Assembly (NCBI GenBank): GCA_947474005.1
Contig: CANJHI010000009.1
Span: forward strand, 1-64,000
Source: Alphaproteobacteria bacterium
GTDB lineage: Bacteria; Pseudomonadota; Alphaproteobacteria; Reyranellales; Reyranellaceae
Direction of reading: 5' to 3'
DNA length: 64,000 nt
Every line of letters starts with the position of its first letter. The first letter of the stretch is position 1. Made by a program: the position numbers and the translations under genes. The notes beneath the pieces are model-generated. The model saw only the letters and a program-made list of their open reading frames with translations, did no database searches and had not been told where the DNA came from. This document shows positions 42,952 to 54,208 of the stretch, one piece after another.

Positions 42952-43755
42952 GTGGCAAACGGACTGATCGACCTCGACAAGGTCGGCATGATCTACGAGG
43001 CGACGAGCGGCCCGGTCGAGGCCCTCGCCGGCATATCGTTGTCGGTGGATGCCGGCGAGTTCGTCTCGCTGGTGGGCCCGAGTGGCTGCGGCAAGTCCAC
43101 CCTGCTGCGCATCGTGGCTGGGTTGCGGCCCGCCACGGCGGGCACGATCACGGTCGCCGGGCGCCAGGTGACGAAGCCCATCGACGATATCGGCATGGTC
43201 TTCCAGGCGCCAATCCTGCTGAAGTGGCGGACCATCCTGGAAAACGTCCTGCTGCCGGCCGAGCTGGCCGGCAAGGACGCAAGGGCTCTGCGCGGCCGCG
43301 CCCTCGAACTGTTGGAAATGGCCGAATTGCACGGCTTCGCTGACAAGCTGCCGCGCGAGCTTTCCGGCGGCATGCAGCAGCGCGCCTCGCTTTGCCGCGC
43401 CTTGCTGCTCGACCCGCCGCTGCTGCTCATGGACGAGCCGTTCGGCGCACTCGACGCCATGACCCGCGACGACATGGCGCTCGAGTTGCTGCGCATCTGG
43501 GGCGAACACGATCTTGCCCGAGAGGCGCGCAAGACGGTGCTGTTCGTCACCCACTCGATTTCCGAGGCGGTATTTCTCTCGGACCGCGTGGTGGTGATGT
43601 CGCCCCGCCCCGGCCGCATCGCGGCCGATCTCCGGATCGACCTGCCGCGTCCCCGCACCGTCGAGCTGCGCGCCACCGAGGCTTTCGGCCGCCTCAACCT
43701 GGAGATTTTCCGCACCCTGACCGGAAGGACAGTTGGCGCGACTGCCTCCGGCTGA
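42952..43755 (+). CDS. NitT/TauT-type ABC transporter ATP-binding protein
   Basis: This 267-residue ABC ATPase has Walker [15 protein letters not shown]-loop [21 protein letters not shown], signature [16 protein letters not shown], Walker [13 protein letters not shown] and H-loop [15 protein letters not shown]. The start is GTG. It completes the importer with the two preceding genes; 24 nt separate it from the receptor gene. Confidence 0.94.
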   Translation: MANGLIDLDKVGMIYEATSGPVEALAGISLSVDAGEFVSLVGPSGCGKSTLLRIVAGLRPATAGTITVAGRQVTKPIDDIGMVFQAPILLKWRTILENVLLPAELAGKDARALRGRALELLEMAELHGFADKLPRELSGGMQQRASLCRALLLDPPLLLMDEPFGALDAMTRDDMALELLRIWGEHDLAREARKTVLFVTHSISEAVFLSDRVVVMSPRPGRIAADLRIDLPRPRTVELRATEAFGRLNLEIFRTLTGRTVGATASG

Positions 43756-43787
43756 TAAGACCCGGCGGAAATAGCCAGGAGCAGCAA

Positions 43788-45023
43788 ATGGCCACCGCCG
43801 CCACCCCGATCAAGAGCGCCGCCAAGGGCATCACCGCCGACGCCAAGCCGTTCGATTGGGAGGACCCGTTCTTCCTCGACGACCAGCTCACCGAGGAAGA
43901 GATCGCGGTCCGCGACGCCACGCGCGACTACTGCCAGGACAAATTGATGACACGCGTGCTCGAAGCCAACCGGCACGAGAAGTTCCACCGCGAAATCATG
44001 AACGAGATGGGTGCGCTTGGCCTGCTGGGCTCGACCCTGCCCGAGAAGTACGGCTGCGCCGGCGCCAACTACACGACCTACGGCCTGGTCGCCCGTGAAG
44101 TGGAGCGCGTCGATTCAGGCTACCGCTCGGCGATGAGCGTGCAGTCCTCCCTGGTCATGCACCCGATCTACGCCTACGGCACGGAAGAGCAGCGCATGAA
44201 GTACCTGCCCAAGCTCGCGACGGGCGAATGGGTCGGCTGCTTTGGCCTCACCGAGCCCGACCACGGCTCCGATCCCGGCGGCATGAAGACCCGCGCCGTG
44301 ACGGTGCCCGGCGGCTACTCAGTTTCGGGCTCCAAGATGTGGATCACCAACTCGCCGATCGCCGACGTACTGGTGATCTGGGCCAAGCTCGATGGTGGCG
44401 CGATTCGCGGCTTCATCCTCGAGCGCGGCATGAAGGGCCTCGAGACACCCAAGATCGAGGGCAAGTTCAGCCTGCGTGCCTCGGTGACCGGCGGCATCAT
44501 GATGGACGAGGTCATGGTACCGGTGGAGAACATGCTGCCCAACGTCGCCGGCCTCGGTGGCCCGTTCGGCTGCCTCAACAATGCTCGCTACGGCATCGCC
44601 TGGGGCGCCATGGGCGCCGCCGAGTTCTGCTGGAAGCAGGCGCGCAACTATACGCTCGACCGCAAGCAGTTCGGCCGGCCGCTGGCCGCCAACCAGCTCA
44701 TCCAGAAGAAGCTGGCCGACATGCAGACCGAGATTGCGCTTGGCCTGCAAGCCTGCCTGCGTGTCGGCCGCCTGAAGGACGCGGGCCACGCCCAGCCGGA
44801 GATGATCTCGCTGATCAAGCGCAACAACTGCGGCAAGGCACTCGACATCGCCCGCGTTGCCCGCGACATGCACGGCGGCAACGGCGTGTCGGACGAATAT
44901 CACGTGATCCGCCACGTCATGAACCTCGAGGCCGTGAACACCTACGAGGGCACCCATGACGTGCACGCGCTGATCCTCGGCCGCGCCATGACCGGCATCC
45001 AGGCCTTCTCCTCCGGGGCGTAA
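43788..45023 (+). CDS. gcdH: Acyl-CoA dehydrogenase, glutaryl-CoA dehydrogenase-like
   Basis: This 411-residue flavoprotein is of the GcdH subfamily: [11 protein letters not shown] near the start, R113 in [14 protein letters not shown] (equivalent to the glutaryl-carboxylate-binding arginine), [24 protein letters not shown] and the catalytic E387 in [17 protein letters not shown]. It would oxidise and decarboxylate glutaryl-CoA to crotonyl-CoA. The ATG at 43788 has AGGAG upstream. It lies 32 nt after the importer genes on the same strand, so it may be co-transcribed with them. Confidence 0.9.
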   Translation: MATAATPIKSAAKGITADAKPFDWEDPFFLDDQLTEEEIAVRDATRDYCQDKLMTRVLEANRHEKFHREIMNEMGALGLLGSTLPEKYGCAGANYTTYGLVAREVERVDSGYRSAMSVQSSLVMHPIYAYGTEEQRMKYLPKLATGEWVGCFGLTEPDHGSDPGGMKTRAVTVPGGYSVSGSKMWITNSPIADVLVIWAKLDGGAIRGFILERGMKGLETPKIEGKFSLRASVTGGIMMDEVMVPVENMLPNVAGLGGPFGCLNNARYGIAWGAMGAAEFCWKQARNYTLDRKQFGRPLAANQLIQKKLADMQTEIALGLQACLRVGRLKDAGHAQPEMISLIKRNNCGKALDIARVARDMHGGNGVSDEYHVIRHVMNLEAVNTYEGTHDVHALILGRAMTGIQAFSSGA

Positions 45024-45027
45024 TCGG

Positions 45028-45774
45028 GTGGACCTGCCGCCGACCGGCGACATCGCGATCGTCGTCGCCGGGGCGCTGGCCGCGGGGTTCGTCAACGGAT
45101 TGAGCGGCACCGGCTATGCGCTGGTGGCGCTGGGCTTCTGGCTGCAGGCGATGTCGCCGCTGACGGCGGCCCCTCTCACCGCGCTGTGCGGCGTCGCCGG
45201 GCACGTTCAGTCCTTGCCGACGATCTGGAAAGGCATGCGCTGGCCACGCCTGTGGCCGATGCTCATCGCCGGCATCGTCGGCGTGCCGATCGGCACGATG
45301 CTGCTCGAGCACGTGCGACCGCAGCCGTTGAAGGTCGGCGTCGGCACCCTCCTCATCCTTTACAGTGGTTGGATGGCCTTCGTGCGCCGCCCACCCATCG
45401 TCACCGGCGGCGGCCGCCTGGCCGACGCGGCTGTCGGCTTCACGGGCGGGCTGATGGGCGGGATGGCGAGCCTCAGCGGGCCCGCACCGGCGATCTGGGC
45501 GCAGCTGCGCGGTTTCGGCAAGAACGAGCAGCGCGGCATCAACCAGCCCTTCAATATGAGCGTCCTGTTGCTGGCCCTCGTCTCGGCCGGGATCGCGGGA
45601 TTCCTCGACCGCACGTTCTTCATCTGGGCGGCCATCTGCGTGCCCACGACTCTGATCGGCGCCCGCATCGGCCTCGCCCTCTACGGCCGCGTGAACGACG
45701 CGCAGTTCCGCCGCATCGTCCTGGCCCTGCTGGGCCTGTCGGGAATGAGCCTGATCGTCTCAAGCCTGCGTTAA
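45028..45774 (+). CDS. TSUP (TauE/SafE) family membrane permease
   Basis: This 248-residue protein has about 7-8 hydrophobic segments and the two TSUP half-repeat signatures: GFVNGLSGTGYALVALGF in the first and GFTGGLMGGMASLSGPAPAIW in the second. Family members export or import sulfite, sulfoacetate or similar anions. The GTG start at 45028 follows the gcdH stop by 4 nt. The 3' end overlaps the convergent GST-like gene by 15 nt. Confidence 0.9.
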   Translation: MDLPPTGDIAIVVAGALAAGFVNGLSGTGYALVALGFWLQAMSPLTAAPLTALCGVAGHVQSLPTIWKGMRWPRLWPMLIAGIVGVPIGTMLLEHVRPQPLKVGVGTLLILYSGWMAFVRRPPIVTGGGRLADAAVGFTGGLMGGMASLSGPAPAIWAQLRGFGKNEQRGINQPFNMSVLLLALVSAGIAGFLDRTFFIWAAICVPTTLIGARIGLALYGRVNDAQFRRIVLALLGLSGMSLIVSSLR

Positions 45775-46761
45775 CGGGCCGAGGCAGCCGCTGTCGCGCA
45801 GGATCGCTTCCAAGCCGGGCGCGTTCTTGGCCGCTGCATACTTGCGCCGGATCTCGGCCAGTGAACGCGCATGGTACTTCTGCGGCTCCTGCGACCACGC
45901 CGTGCCACCGAGCGCCACGTCGAAGGTCTTGGCACTGGCCGCGATCGCTGCTGAATTGGCAACCGACCACGGCAGAAAGAGCGCGCCAATCTCGTCCTTG
46001 AGCAGCGGCATCAGCGTCGGCGCCAGGGCGGCCCAGGCCTCGAACGGGCCGTCCGCCTTGGGCGAGACCATGCGCTGGACCCAGGCCATCACGTTGGCGG
46101 CCGACGCCCGCATGATCGCACCGGGCGTCGGGTCGGTGGCGGCCTCGTAGAACTGGGCCCACAGGCCGAAATCGGCCATCGCCGGGCGCCCGCCCAGCAG
46201 ATAGGGCCGCGCCGCGAGATGCCGGTCGAGCAAGGCGAGCGCATGCTTGAACGATGCTTCGATCAGCGGCTGCGTCTTGTCATTGGAGCCGACGAAACCC
46301 AACCGGCCGGTCATGCGTTCGGCCACCGCGGCGCGTGCCTGCGCCACCGCCAGCGTGCCTTGTGCTCCCACCATCTGCAGGGCGATGCGCTCGGCGGTCG
46401 ACCAGACGTCGGGCTGGTAGCGCCACCGGTAATGGAACATCCACTTGTTGCCCCACTCGTCGCCATACTCCTCCAGCAGCGCCGAGACGAAGGCGAGTGC
46501 GGGGTCGGCGGGAACGGTGGCGGGTTCCGGTGTTGCCGCCTCGAAGCGTTCCATGATCGGTGTGGAGTCCTGCACGCCCTCGCCTTCCGGCGTCACGACG
46601 AGCGGGACAAGCGGCAGCTTGGCGTATTTCTGGAACTCGGCTTGCACCGCCGGTGAACGCAGGATCCACTCGTGGGCCAAGTTCTTGTAGCGGAAAAAGG
46701 AACGGACCTTCACCGAGTAGGGCGACAGTTCCGAGCCGAAGATCCTGTAGGAGCCGGTCAC
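45760..46761 (-). CDS. Glutathione S-transferase-like protein, long form (333 residues)
   Basis: The N-terminus is a GST thioredoxin fold (YRIFGSELSPYSVKVRSFFRYKNL with Ser-x-x-x at the active-site position, then LPLVPLVVTPEGEGVQDSTPIMERFE). A helical domain follows with PYLLGGRPAMADFGLWAQF, and about 100 further residues go beyond a normal GST (about 220). The extension (LAPTLMPLLKDEIGALFLPW onward) is not one I can name. The role is probably glutathione-dependent. Confidence 0.85.
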   Translation of the reverse strand: MTGSYRIFGSELSPYSVKVRSFFRYKNLAHEWILRSPAVQAEFQKYAKLPLVPLVVTPEGEGVQDSTPIMERFEAATPEPATVPADPALAFVSALLEEYGDEWGNKWMFHYRWRYQPDVWSTAERIALQMVGAQGTLAVAQARAAVAERMTGRLGFVGSNDKTQPLIEASFKHALALLDRHLAARPYLLGGRPAMADFGLWAQFYEAATDPTPGAIMRASAANVMAWVQRMVSPKADGPFEAWAALAPTLMPLLKDEIGALFLPWSVANSAAIAASAKTFDVALGGTAWSQEPQKYHARSLAEIRRKYAAAKNAPGLEAILRDSGCLGPLTQA

Positions 46762-46771
46762 GGCAGCTTCC

Positions 46772-47839
46772 TCATATCCAGCGCTTGCGCTTCAGCCAGA
46801 CGAAGATGATGCTCACGATCACGACGACCATCACCCAGAAAAAGACATAGCCGTATTTCCAGCCGAGCTCCGGCATGTTCCCGGTATCGCGTTCGAAATT
46901 CATGCCGTAGATGCCGGCCAGGAAGCTGAGCGGCATGAAAAACACGGTGATGATCGCCATCGTCTTCATGACCTCGGCCATGCGATTGGACGAGTCCATG
47001 AGATAGACTTCCATCAGGCCGTTGGTCATTTCACGGTAGCTCTCGACAAGATCCAGCACCGCCACCGCATGGTCGAAGCAGTCGCGCAGGTAGGTTCGCG
47101 TCTCCGGCATGATGTAGGGGACGTCGGGCCGCATCACGGCCAGCACCGTCTCGCGCTCGGCCCACTGGATGCGATGGAACGCCACCAGCGCGCGCCGCGC
47201 CTGGTGGATGTGCGCCAGCGTATCCTTGGTCGGATGGCCGAGCGCCTCTTCCTCCAGTTCCTCGATATGGCTCGACAGCGCCTCGATCAGCGGGAATTTG
47301 CGATCGACCACGAGATCGATCAACGCATAGACGAGGTAGTCGACACCGAAAGTACGCAGCCTCGATCCCGCGGTCTGGAGGCGATCACGTACCGCCTTGA
47401 AGATGTCGGCCTTGTGATCGTGGAAGGAGATCACATAGTTGTCGCCGAAGAAGATACTGACCTGCCGGCCCCTCAGTTCGCAATCCTCGTACGCCGGATC
47501 GTTGAGAACGATGAAGCCCTGCCCCTCGTAGAGATCGAGCTTGCTTCGCTGGTTGGCGTGGAACACGTCCTCAAGTGCCAGAGGATGCAGGTTGAAGGCC
47601 ATGCCGAGGTCACGCAACATCTCCGAACTCGGACGACCCGCGACATCGATCCAGGTGTGCCCGGGCGTGCCGAGATGGAAGCGGCACTCGTCGACCTCGA
47701 CGCCGTGGAGCACCTGCACGTCATCCGGCGTGTACTCGACCAGGGTGAAGTCGAGCGCCTCGTCGACCACCGGTGCGCGGCCCGCAAGCGTACCGGGCGC
47801 CGTGCCTGGCTTGGTATGGCGGTGGAAGAAGCCGTCCAT
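46772..47839 (-). CDS. corA: CorA-type magnesium/divalent cation transporter
   Basis: This 355-residue protein has a large cytosolic N-terminal domain and two C-terminal transmembrane helices with the pore signature YGMNF (about residues 315-319). HPLALEDVFHANQRSKLD is the CorA/ZntB-type conserved block. The basic tail KRKRWI follows TM2. It forms a pentameric Mg2+ (possibly Co2+/Ni2+) channel. It lies 10 nt from the GST-like gene. Confidence 0.94.
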   Translation of the reverse strand: MDGFFHRHTKPGTAPGTLAGRAPVVDEALDFTLVEYTPDDVQVLHGVEVDECRFHLGTPGHTWIDVAGRPSSEMLRDLGMAFNLHPLALEDVFHANQRSKLDLYEGQGFIVLNDPAYEDCELRGRQVSIFFGDNYVISFHDHKADIFKAVRDRLQTAGSRLRTFGVDYLVYALIDLVVDRKFPLIEALSSHIEELEEEALGHPTKDTLAHIHQARRALVAFHRIQWAERETVLAVMRPDVPYIMPETRTYLRDCFDHAVAVLDLVESYREMTNGLMEVYLMDSSNRMAEVMKTMAIITVFFMPLSFLAGIYGMNFERDTGNMPELGWKYGYVFFWVMVVVIVSIIFVWLKRKRWI

Positions 47840-47880
47840 GATTACTCTCGCCGATCCGTCTTGGCCGCCCGTCCCGGACG

Positions 47881-48165
47881 TCAGACTTCCTGCATGACCT
47901 GGACATCGGGACGGCCGGCGAGATAGTCGCCGAGCTTGCGCCCGAGTTCCTTGAAGTGCGGCGCCGCCCGATGCCCATCGAGCGCCGCCTGGTCGTCGTA
48001 ACGTTCCAACATGACGTAAACATTAACATCGGCCGTCTTGTGCAGGGCATAGAGCTTGTTGCCCGGCTCGTCGGCATGGACCTTGGCCTGCAGCGCCTTC
48101 ATCGTCGCCTCGAAATCGGCGTTGGTCCCGGGCTTGATCGTGAGTTTCGCGATGACGCCGATCAT
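47881..48165 (-). CDS. Antibiotic biosynthesis monooxygenase (ABM) domain protein
   Basis: This 94-residue dimeric-alpha/beta-barrel protein has MIGVIAKLTIKPGTNADFEATM at the start, then the ABM core YALHKTADVNVYVMLERYDDQAALDGHRAAPHF. Family members are heme-degrading or quinol monooxygenases, or uncharacterised. No heme ligand is obvious. It is located between corA and a MaoC-like gene. Confidence 0.88.
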   Translation of the reverse strand: MIGVIAKLTIKPGTNADFEATMKALQAKVHADEPGNKLYALHKTADVNVYVMLERYDDQAALDGHRAAPHFKELGRKLGDYLAGRPDVQVMQEV

Positions 48166-48181
48166 GAGTTCGCTCCCAACG

Positions 48182-48673
48182 TTATTGTGGCCGCTTCTTG
48201 ATAAGGTACTTGTGGGCGCCGTCGCACACCAGTTCGCCCTTCTGGTTATGGATGGTGAGCTTCAGCACGGCGACGCCGGTGGTGCGGCCGGGTTTCAGCT
48301 CCGTCACCTCGAGCATGGGATAGAGCGTGTCGCCGACATAGACCGGCTTCAGGAAGCGCGAGGACTGTTCGAGGAAGCCGATCAGCGCTTCGCCCACGAT
48401 GTGCGGGAAGATACCGCCACCTGCAGCCCCCTGGATCGCGACTTGCAGACCATGTGCCAGCATGTCCCGATGGCCCAGCCCCTTGCAGTATTCGCGATCG
48501 TAATGGATTGGATGGTTGTCGCCGCTGGCGAGCTGAAAGGCCGAGAACAACGCTTCGGTCTGGGTCCGCGAATTGATGTAGAATTTCTGCCCGACCTTGA
48601 GATCCTCGAACCAATGGGCCGGCCCGAAGCGATGCTCGGCCGGATCGAAGGGCTTGGCGTTGGTATCCGGCAC
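48182..48673 (-). CDS. MaoC-like (R)-hydratase family protein
   Basis: This 163-residue hot-dog-fold protein has the hydratase-2 motif in FQLASGDNHPIHYDREYCKGLGH, with the catalytic D/H pair, and LAHGLQVAIQGAAGGGIFPHIVG. It would hydrate an enoyl-CoA. The GTG at 48673 has AGGAG upstream. It lies in a minus-strand run with a GST and valine-degradation genes. It could serve as the hydratase of that set, but this is inference because the classical methacrylyl-CoA hydratase is a crotonase. Confidence 0.87.
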   Translation of the reverse strand: MPDTNAKPFDPAEHRFGPAHWFEDLKVGQKFYINSRTQTEALFSAFQLASGDNHPIHYDREYCKGLGHRDMLAHGLQVAIQGAAGGGIFPHIVGEALIGFLEQSSRFLKPVYVGDTLYPMLEVTELKPGRTTGVAVLKLTIHNQKGELVCDGAHKYLIKKRPQ

Positions 48674-48701
48674 GGGAGTCTCCTGCTGATCCTGGCGACT
48701 T

Positions 48702-49388
48702 CTACGCCGCTTTGGCCTTGCGACCCAATCCCTCGTAGAGGTCGAGCATGCGCTCGCGCCAGGCATGGACCGGATCGTCGGCTTCGAGCAGGACCAGCGG
48801 GCTGGCGATGCCTCCCCACAGGAAGGCACCGGCCAGCGCGTAGTCAGGGTAGGCCGCTTGATTGCCGGAAAGGAACGGTTGCTCCCTCAGAATGCGGCGC
48901 GCGGGCTCGAGGACAGCGCGGAAGGCAGCCACGCCCTTCTCCCGCGCCTTGGCCTGGAAACTCATGAAATCTGTGGTGCCGAGCCGCTTGCCACGCGTCT
49001 CCGCAAAATAAGGCTGATCGACCGGGCGGACGATGCTGTAGAGGTCGCCCACTACGAGGGGGAACATCGCCGGCTGCACCGCTGTGTCCACCCAGCCGCT
49101 CACGAAGCGCGCATAGGAGAGCGCCATCTCGCTCTTGAACAGCGGCTTGTCGGGATAGGCTTCGTCGAGGTGGAGGGCGATCGCCCAACTGTCCTTCACG
49201 CCCGTCTCGCCGTCCTTGATGACCGGCACGAGCTGGGAATCGGCGAAGGAGATCTTGTCCTTCTCGGTAAAGCCCACCGGCACCGTCGTCCACTTCAGTC
49301 CCTTGTGCTCGAGCGAGAACTTGGCGCGCCAGCAGAACGGGCTCGGTCGGCGGTCGTCCTGTGCGACGAGGTCGTAGAGTGTGATCAT
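48702..49388 (-). CDS. Glutathione S-transferase family protein
   Basis: This 228-residue protein has an N-terminal thioredoxin fold (MITLYDLVAQDDRRPSPFCWRAKFSLEHKGL; a P-F-C-W motif with Cys at the active site) and the binding loop ADSQLVPVIKDGETGVKDSWAIALHLDE, then a helical domain (SYARFVSGWVDTAVQPAMF). It may act on CoA or epoxide intermediates. The ATG at 49388 is favoured by GAGGG upstream. It lies 8 nt after the mmsB stop. Confidence 0.9.
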   Translation of the reverse strand: MITLYDLVAQDDRRPSPFCWRAKFSLEHKGLKWTTVPVGFTEKDKISFADSQLVPVIKDGETGVKDSWAIALHLDEAYPDKPLFKSEMALSYARFVSGWVDTAVQPAMFPLVVGDLYSIVRPVDQPYFAETRGKRLGTTDFMSFQAKAREKGVAAFRAVLEPARRILREQPFLSGNQAAYPDYALAGAFLWGGIASPLVLLEADDPVHAWRERMLDLYEGLGRKAKAA

Positions 49389-49396
49389 GGTGGCCC

Positions 49397-50278
49397 TCAC
49401 TTGCCGTCCAGCATCTTGACGATGCCAGAGAAATCCTTGGCGGCGTGCCCGCTGTTCACGAACAGGCTGAAAAGCTGTGCTGCTTCGGCGCCGAGCGGCG
49501 TGCTGGCGCCGGCCGCGTTCGCCGCCTGCTGGGCCAGCATCAGGTCCTTCAGCATCATCGCGGCGGTGAAGCCCGCCTGATAGTCGCGGTTGGCCGGCGA
49601 CGCCGGCACCGGGCCCGGCACCGGGCAGTAGTTGATCAGCGACCAGCAGGAACCCGACGAGGTCGACACGACGTCGAACATCTTCTGGGCGTCGAGGCCC
49701 AGGCGCTTGGCCAGCATGAAGCCTTCGCTGACCGCGATCATCGAGACGCCCAGGATCATGTTGTTGCAGATCTTGGCGGCCTGGCCGTTGCCGCTGCCAC
49801 CGGCGTGGACGATGTTCTTACCCATCTTCTCGAGGATGGGTTTCGCCTTGGCGAACGCCGTATCGGGACCACCGACCATGAAGGTGAGCGTCCCGGCCGT
49901 GGCGCCACCGACGCCGCCCGACACGGGCCCATCGACCATATCGAGCCCCGCCTTGGCGGCGAGCGCGGCGACATGGCGGGCACTGTCGACGTCGATGGTC
50001 GAGCAGTCGATCAGCAGCGTGCCCTTGGAGACGTTGGGCAGCACGTCCTTCTCGTAGACCTCGCGCACGTGCTTGCCGGCCGGCAGCATGGTGACGACGA
50101 TCTCCGCCCCCTTCACCGCCTCGGCGGCGGTGGCGGCCTTATGGGCACCCTTCTCGACAGCGGCCGCAACGGCTGTATCGGATAGGTCGAAAGCGGTCAC
50201 GTGGTGCTGCGCCTTGGCGAGGTTGGCGGCCATCGGGCCACCCATGTTGCCGAGTCCGATGAAGGCGATTTTCGCCAT
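49397..50278 (-). CDS. mmsB: 3-hydroxyisobutyrate dehydrogenase
   Basis: This 293-residue beta-hydroxyacid dehydrogenase starts with the NAD-binding motif IAFIGLGNMGGPMAANLAKA, then DGPVSGGVGGATAGTLTFMVGG (substrate loop) and the catalytic lysine in GSGNGQAAKICNNMILG. It oxidises 3-hydroxyisobutyrate to methylmalonate semialdehyde in valine catabolism. The gene is 23 nt after the HIBYL-CoA hydrolase stop, in pathway order. The open frame continues another 960 nt upstream, antisense-like, and is not part of it. Confidence 0.95.
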   Translation of the reverse strand: MAKIAFIGLGNMGGPMAANLAKAQHHVTAFDLSDTAVAAAVEKGAHKAATAAEAVKGAEIVVTMLPAGKHVREVYEKDVLPNVSKGTLLIDCSTIDVDSARHVAALAAKAGLDMVDGPVSGGVGGATAGTLTFMVGGPDTAFAKAKPILEKMGKNIVHAGGSGNGQAAKICNNMILGVSMIAVSEGFMLAKRLGLDAQKMFDVVSTSSGSCWSLINYCPVPGPVPASPANRDYQAGFTAAMMLKDLMLAQQAANAAGASTPLGAEAAQLFSLFVNSGHAAKDFSGIVKMLDGK

Positions 50279-50301
50279 GGCTTCCTCCTGCTGGTTCCGG
50301 C

Positions 50302-51393
50302 TCAGTCGAAGAACAGATCGTTCGATACCGGCTTGAAATGTTCCTCGACGAGTTCGCGCGTCACGCCCTCGATGGTTGGCGGATTCCACTTCGGCTTCTG
50401 ATCCTTGTCGATCAGCAGGGCGCGCACGCCTTCGAAGAAATCGTGACCCTCCTGCATGCCACGCTGCGACATGCGGTATTCGATGGTCATCGAATCCTCG
50501 AACGAACGATTGGCGCAGCGCTTGAGCTGCTCCAGCGTGATCGCCATCGAGATCGGCGAGAGCTTCATCAGGGCGGCAAGCTGCTTGTCCGCCCATTCCC
50601 CGCCCTTCTTCCTGAGACTGGCGACGATCTCCTGCAACGACTCGGCGGAGAAGCAGCGGTCGATGTCCTGCATCATCGCCGGCAACGACGGCATGCCCGC
50701 GTCGCCCACGAAGCGGGCGATCACCGCGTCGACCTTGCGGTTGGCGTCGGGCCCGGCAAGATCGGCGGCCCCCAGCGCCGCCTGCAGGTCGTTCATCGCG
50801 GCACTCGGAACGTAGGCATCGACGATACCGGCCCATAGCGCATCGGCCGCCTTCAAGCGGTGACTGGTCAGTGCCAGGAACGTGCCCAGCGCACCCGGCA
50901 GGCGCGAGAGGAAATAGCCGCCACCCACGTCGGGGAAGAGCCCGATGGTGGTCTCCGGCATGGCGAACAGGAACTTCTCGCTCGCCACAGAATGCGAGCC
51001 GTGCACCGAGAGGCCGACGCCGCCGCCCATGTCGATGCCGTCGATCAGCGAGATCCACGGCTTGGCGAAGCGGTAGATCCGGCGGTTGACGATGTATTCG
51101 TCGCGGAAGAAGTCGCGCCGCAGAGTCCCTGTCGGATTGTCGCGCATCTCGCGATAGAGGCCGGTCACGTCGCCGCCGGCACAGAAGGCGCGGTCGCCGG
51201 CGCCGCGCAGCACCACGGCCTTGACCGCGGGATCCTTCTCCCACTTGGGCATGACCTTTTCCATTTCCAGGATCATGCCGTACGACAGCGCGTTCAGCGC
51301 CTTGGGCCGGTTCAGGGTCATCAGGCCCAGGCCGTCTTTTACTTCGAACAGGATTTCCGACTCAGCCAATTCCAACTCCAAATCCGGTGTCAT
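50302..51393 (-). CDS. 3-hydroxyisobutyryl-CoA hydrolase
   Basis: This 363-residue crotonase-fold enzyme releases 3-hydroxyisobutyrate from its CoA ester in valine degradation. The oxyanion-hole segment is GAGDRAFCAGGDVTGLY, with GIDMGGGVGLSVHGSH and MPETTIGLFPDVGGGYFLSRLPG typical of HIBCH rather than a short enoyl-CoA hydratase (about 260). The ATG at 51393 falls inside an inverted repeat and lacks a good Shine-Dalgarno; TTG codons a few residues in, after GGAG, are an alternative start. Confidence 0.92.
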   Translation of the reverse strand: MTPDLELELAESEILFEVKDGLGLMTLNRPKALNALSYGMILEMEKVMPKWEKDPAVKAVVLRGAGDRAFCAGGDVTGLYREMRDNPTGTLRRDFFRDEYIVNRRIYRFAKPWISLIDGIDMGGGVGLSVHGSHSVASEKFLFAMPETTIGLFPDVGGGYFLSRLPGALGTFLALTSHRLKAADALWAGIVDAYVPSAAMNDLQAALGAADLAGPDANRKVDAVIARFVGDAGMPSLPAMMQDIDRCFSAESLQEIVASLRKKGGEWADKQLAALMKLSPISMAITLEQLKRCANRSFEDSMTIEYRMSQRGMQEGHDFFEGVRALLIDKDQKPKWNPPTIEGVTRELVEEHFKPVSNDLFFD

Positions 51394-51456
51394 CCCGAGC
51401 GTAGCGAGGGATCTTTAACTGCCCCGAAAGATCCCTCGCTACGCTCGGGATGACAC
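51387..51456. repeat. 30-bp perfect inverted repeat with 10-nt loop (intergenic palindrome)
   Basis: Arms 51387-51416 and 51427-51456 are exact reverse complements (core CCCGAGCGTAGCGAGGGATC) with loop AACTGCCCCG. It fills nearly the whole gap between the isobutyryl-CoA dehydrogenase stop (51465) and the HIBCH ATG (51391-51393), and its outer edge includes that ATG. Palindromes containing GTCATCCCGAGCG..GAGGGATC are widespread dispersed intergenic repeats in bacteria. In this mRNA it would fold into a very stable stem. Confidence 0.93.
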
Positions 51457-51464
51457 GATGTGTA

Positions 51465-54196
<2,732 letters not shown>

Positions 54197-54208
54197 TCCA
54201 GCCCGGGA

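Noticed and set aside
50279-51244. N-terminal extension of mmsB
   Set aside because: The Rossmann motif IAFIGLGNMGG must be near the N-terminus; the upstream codons overlap the hydrolase gene in another frame.
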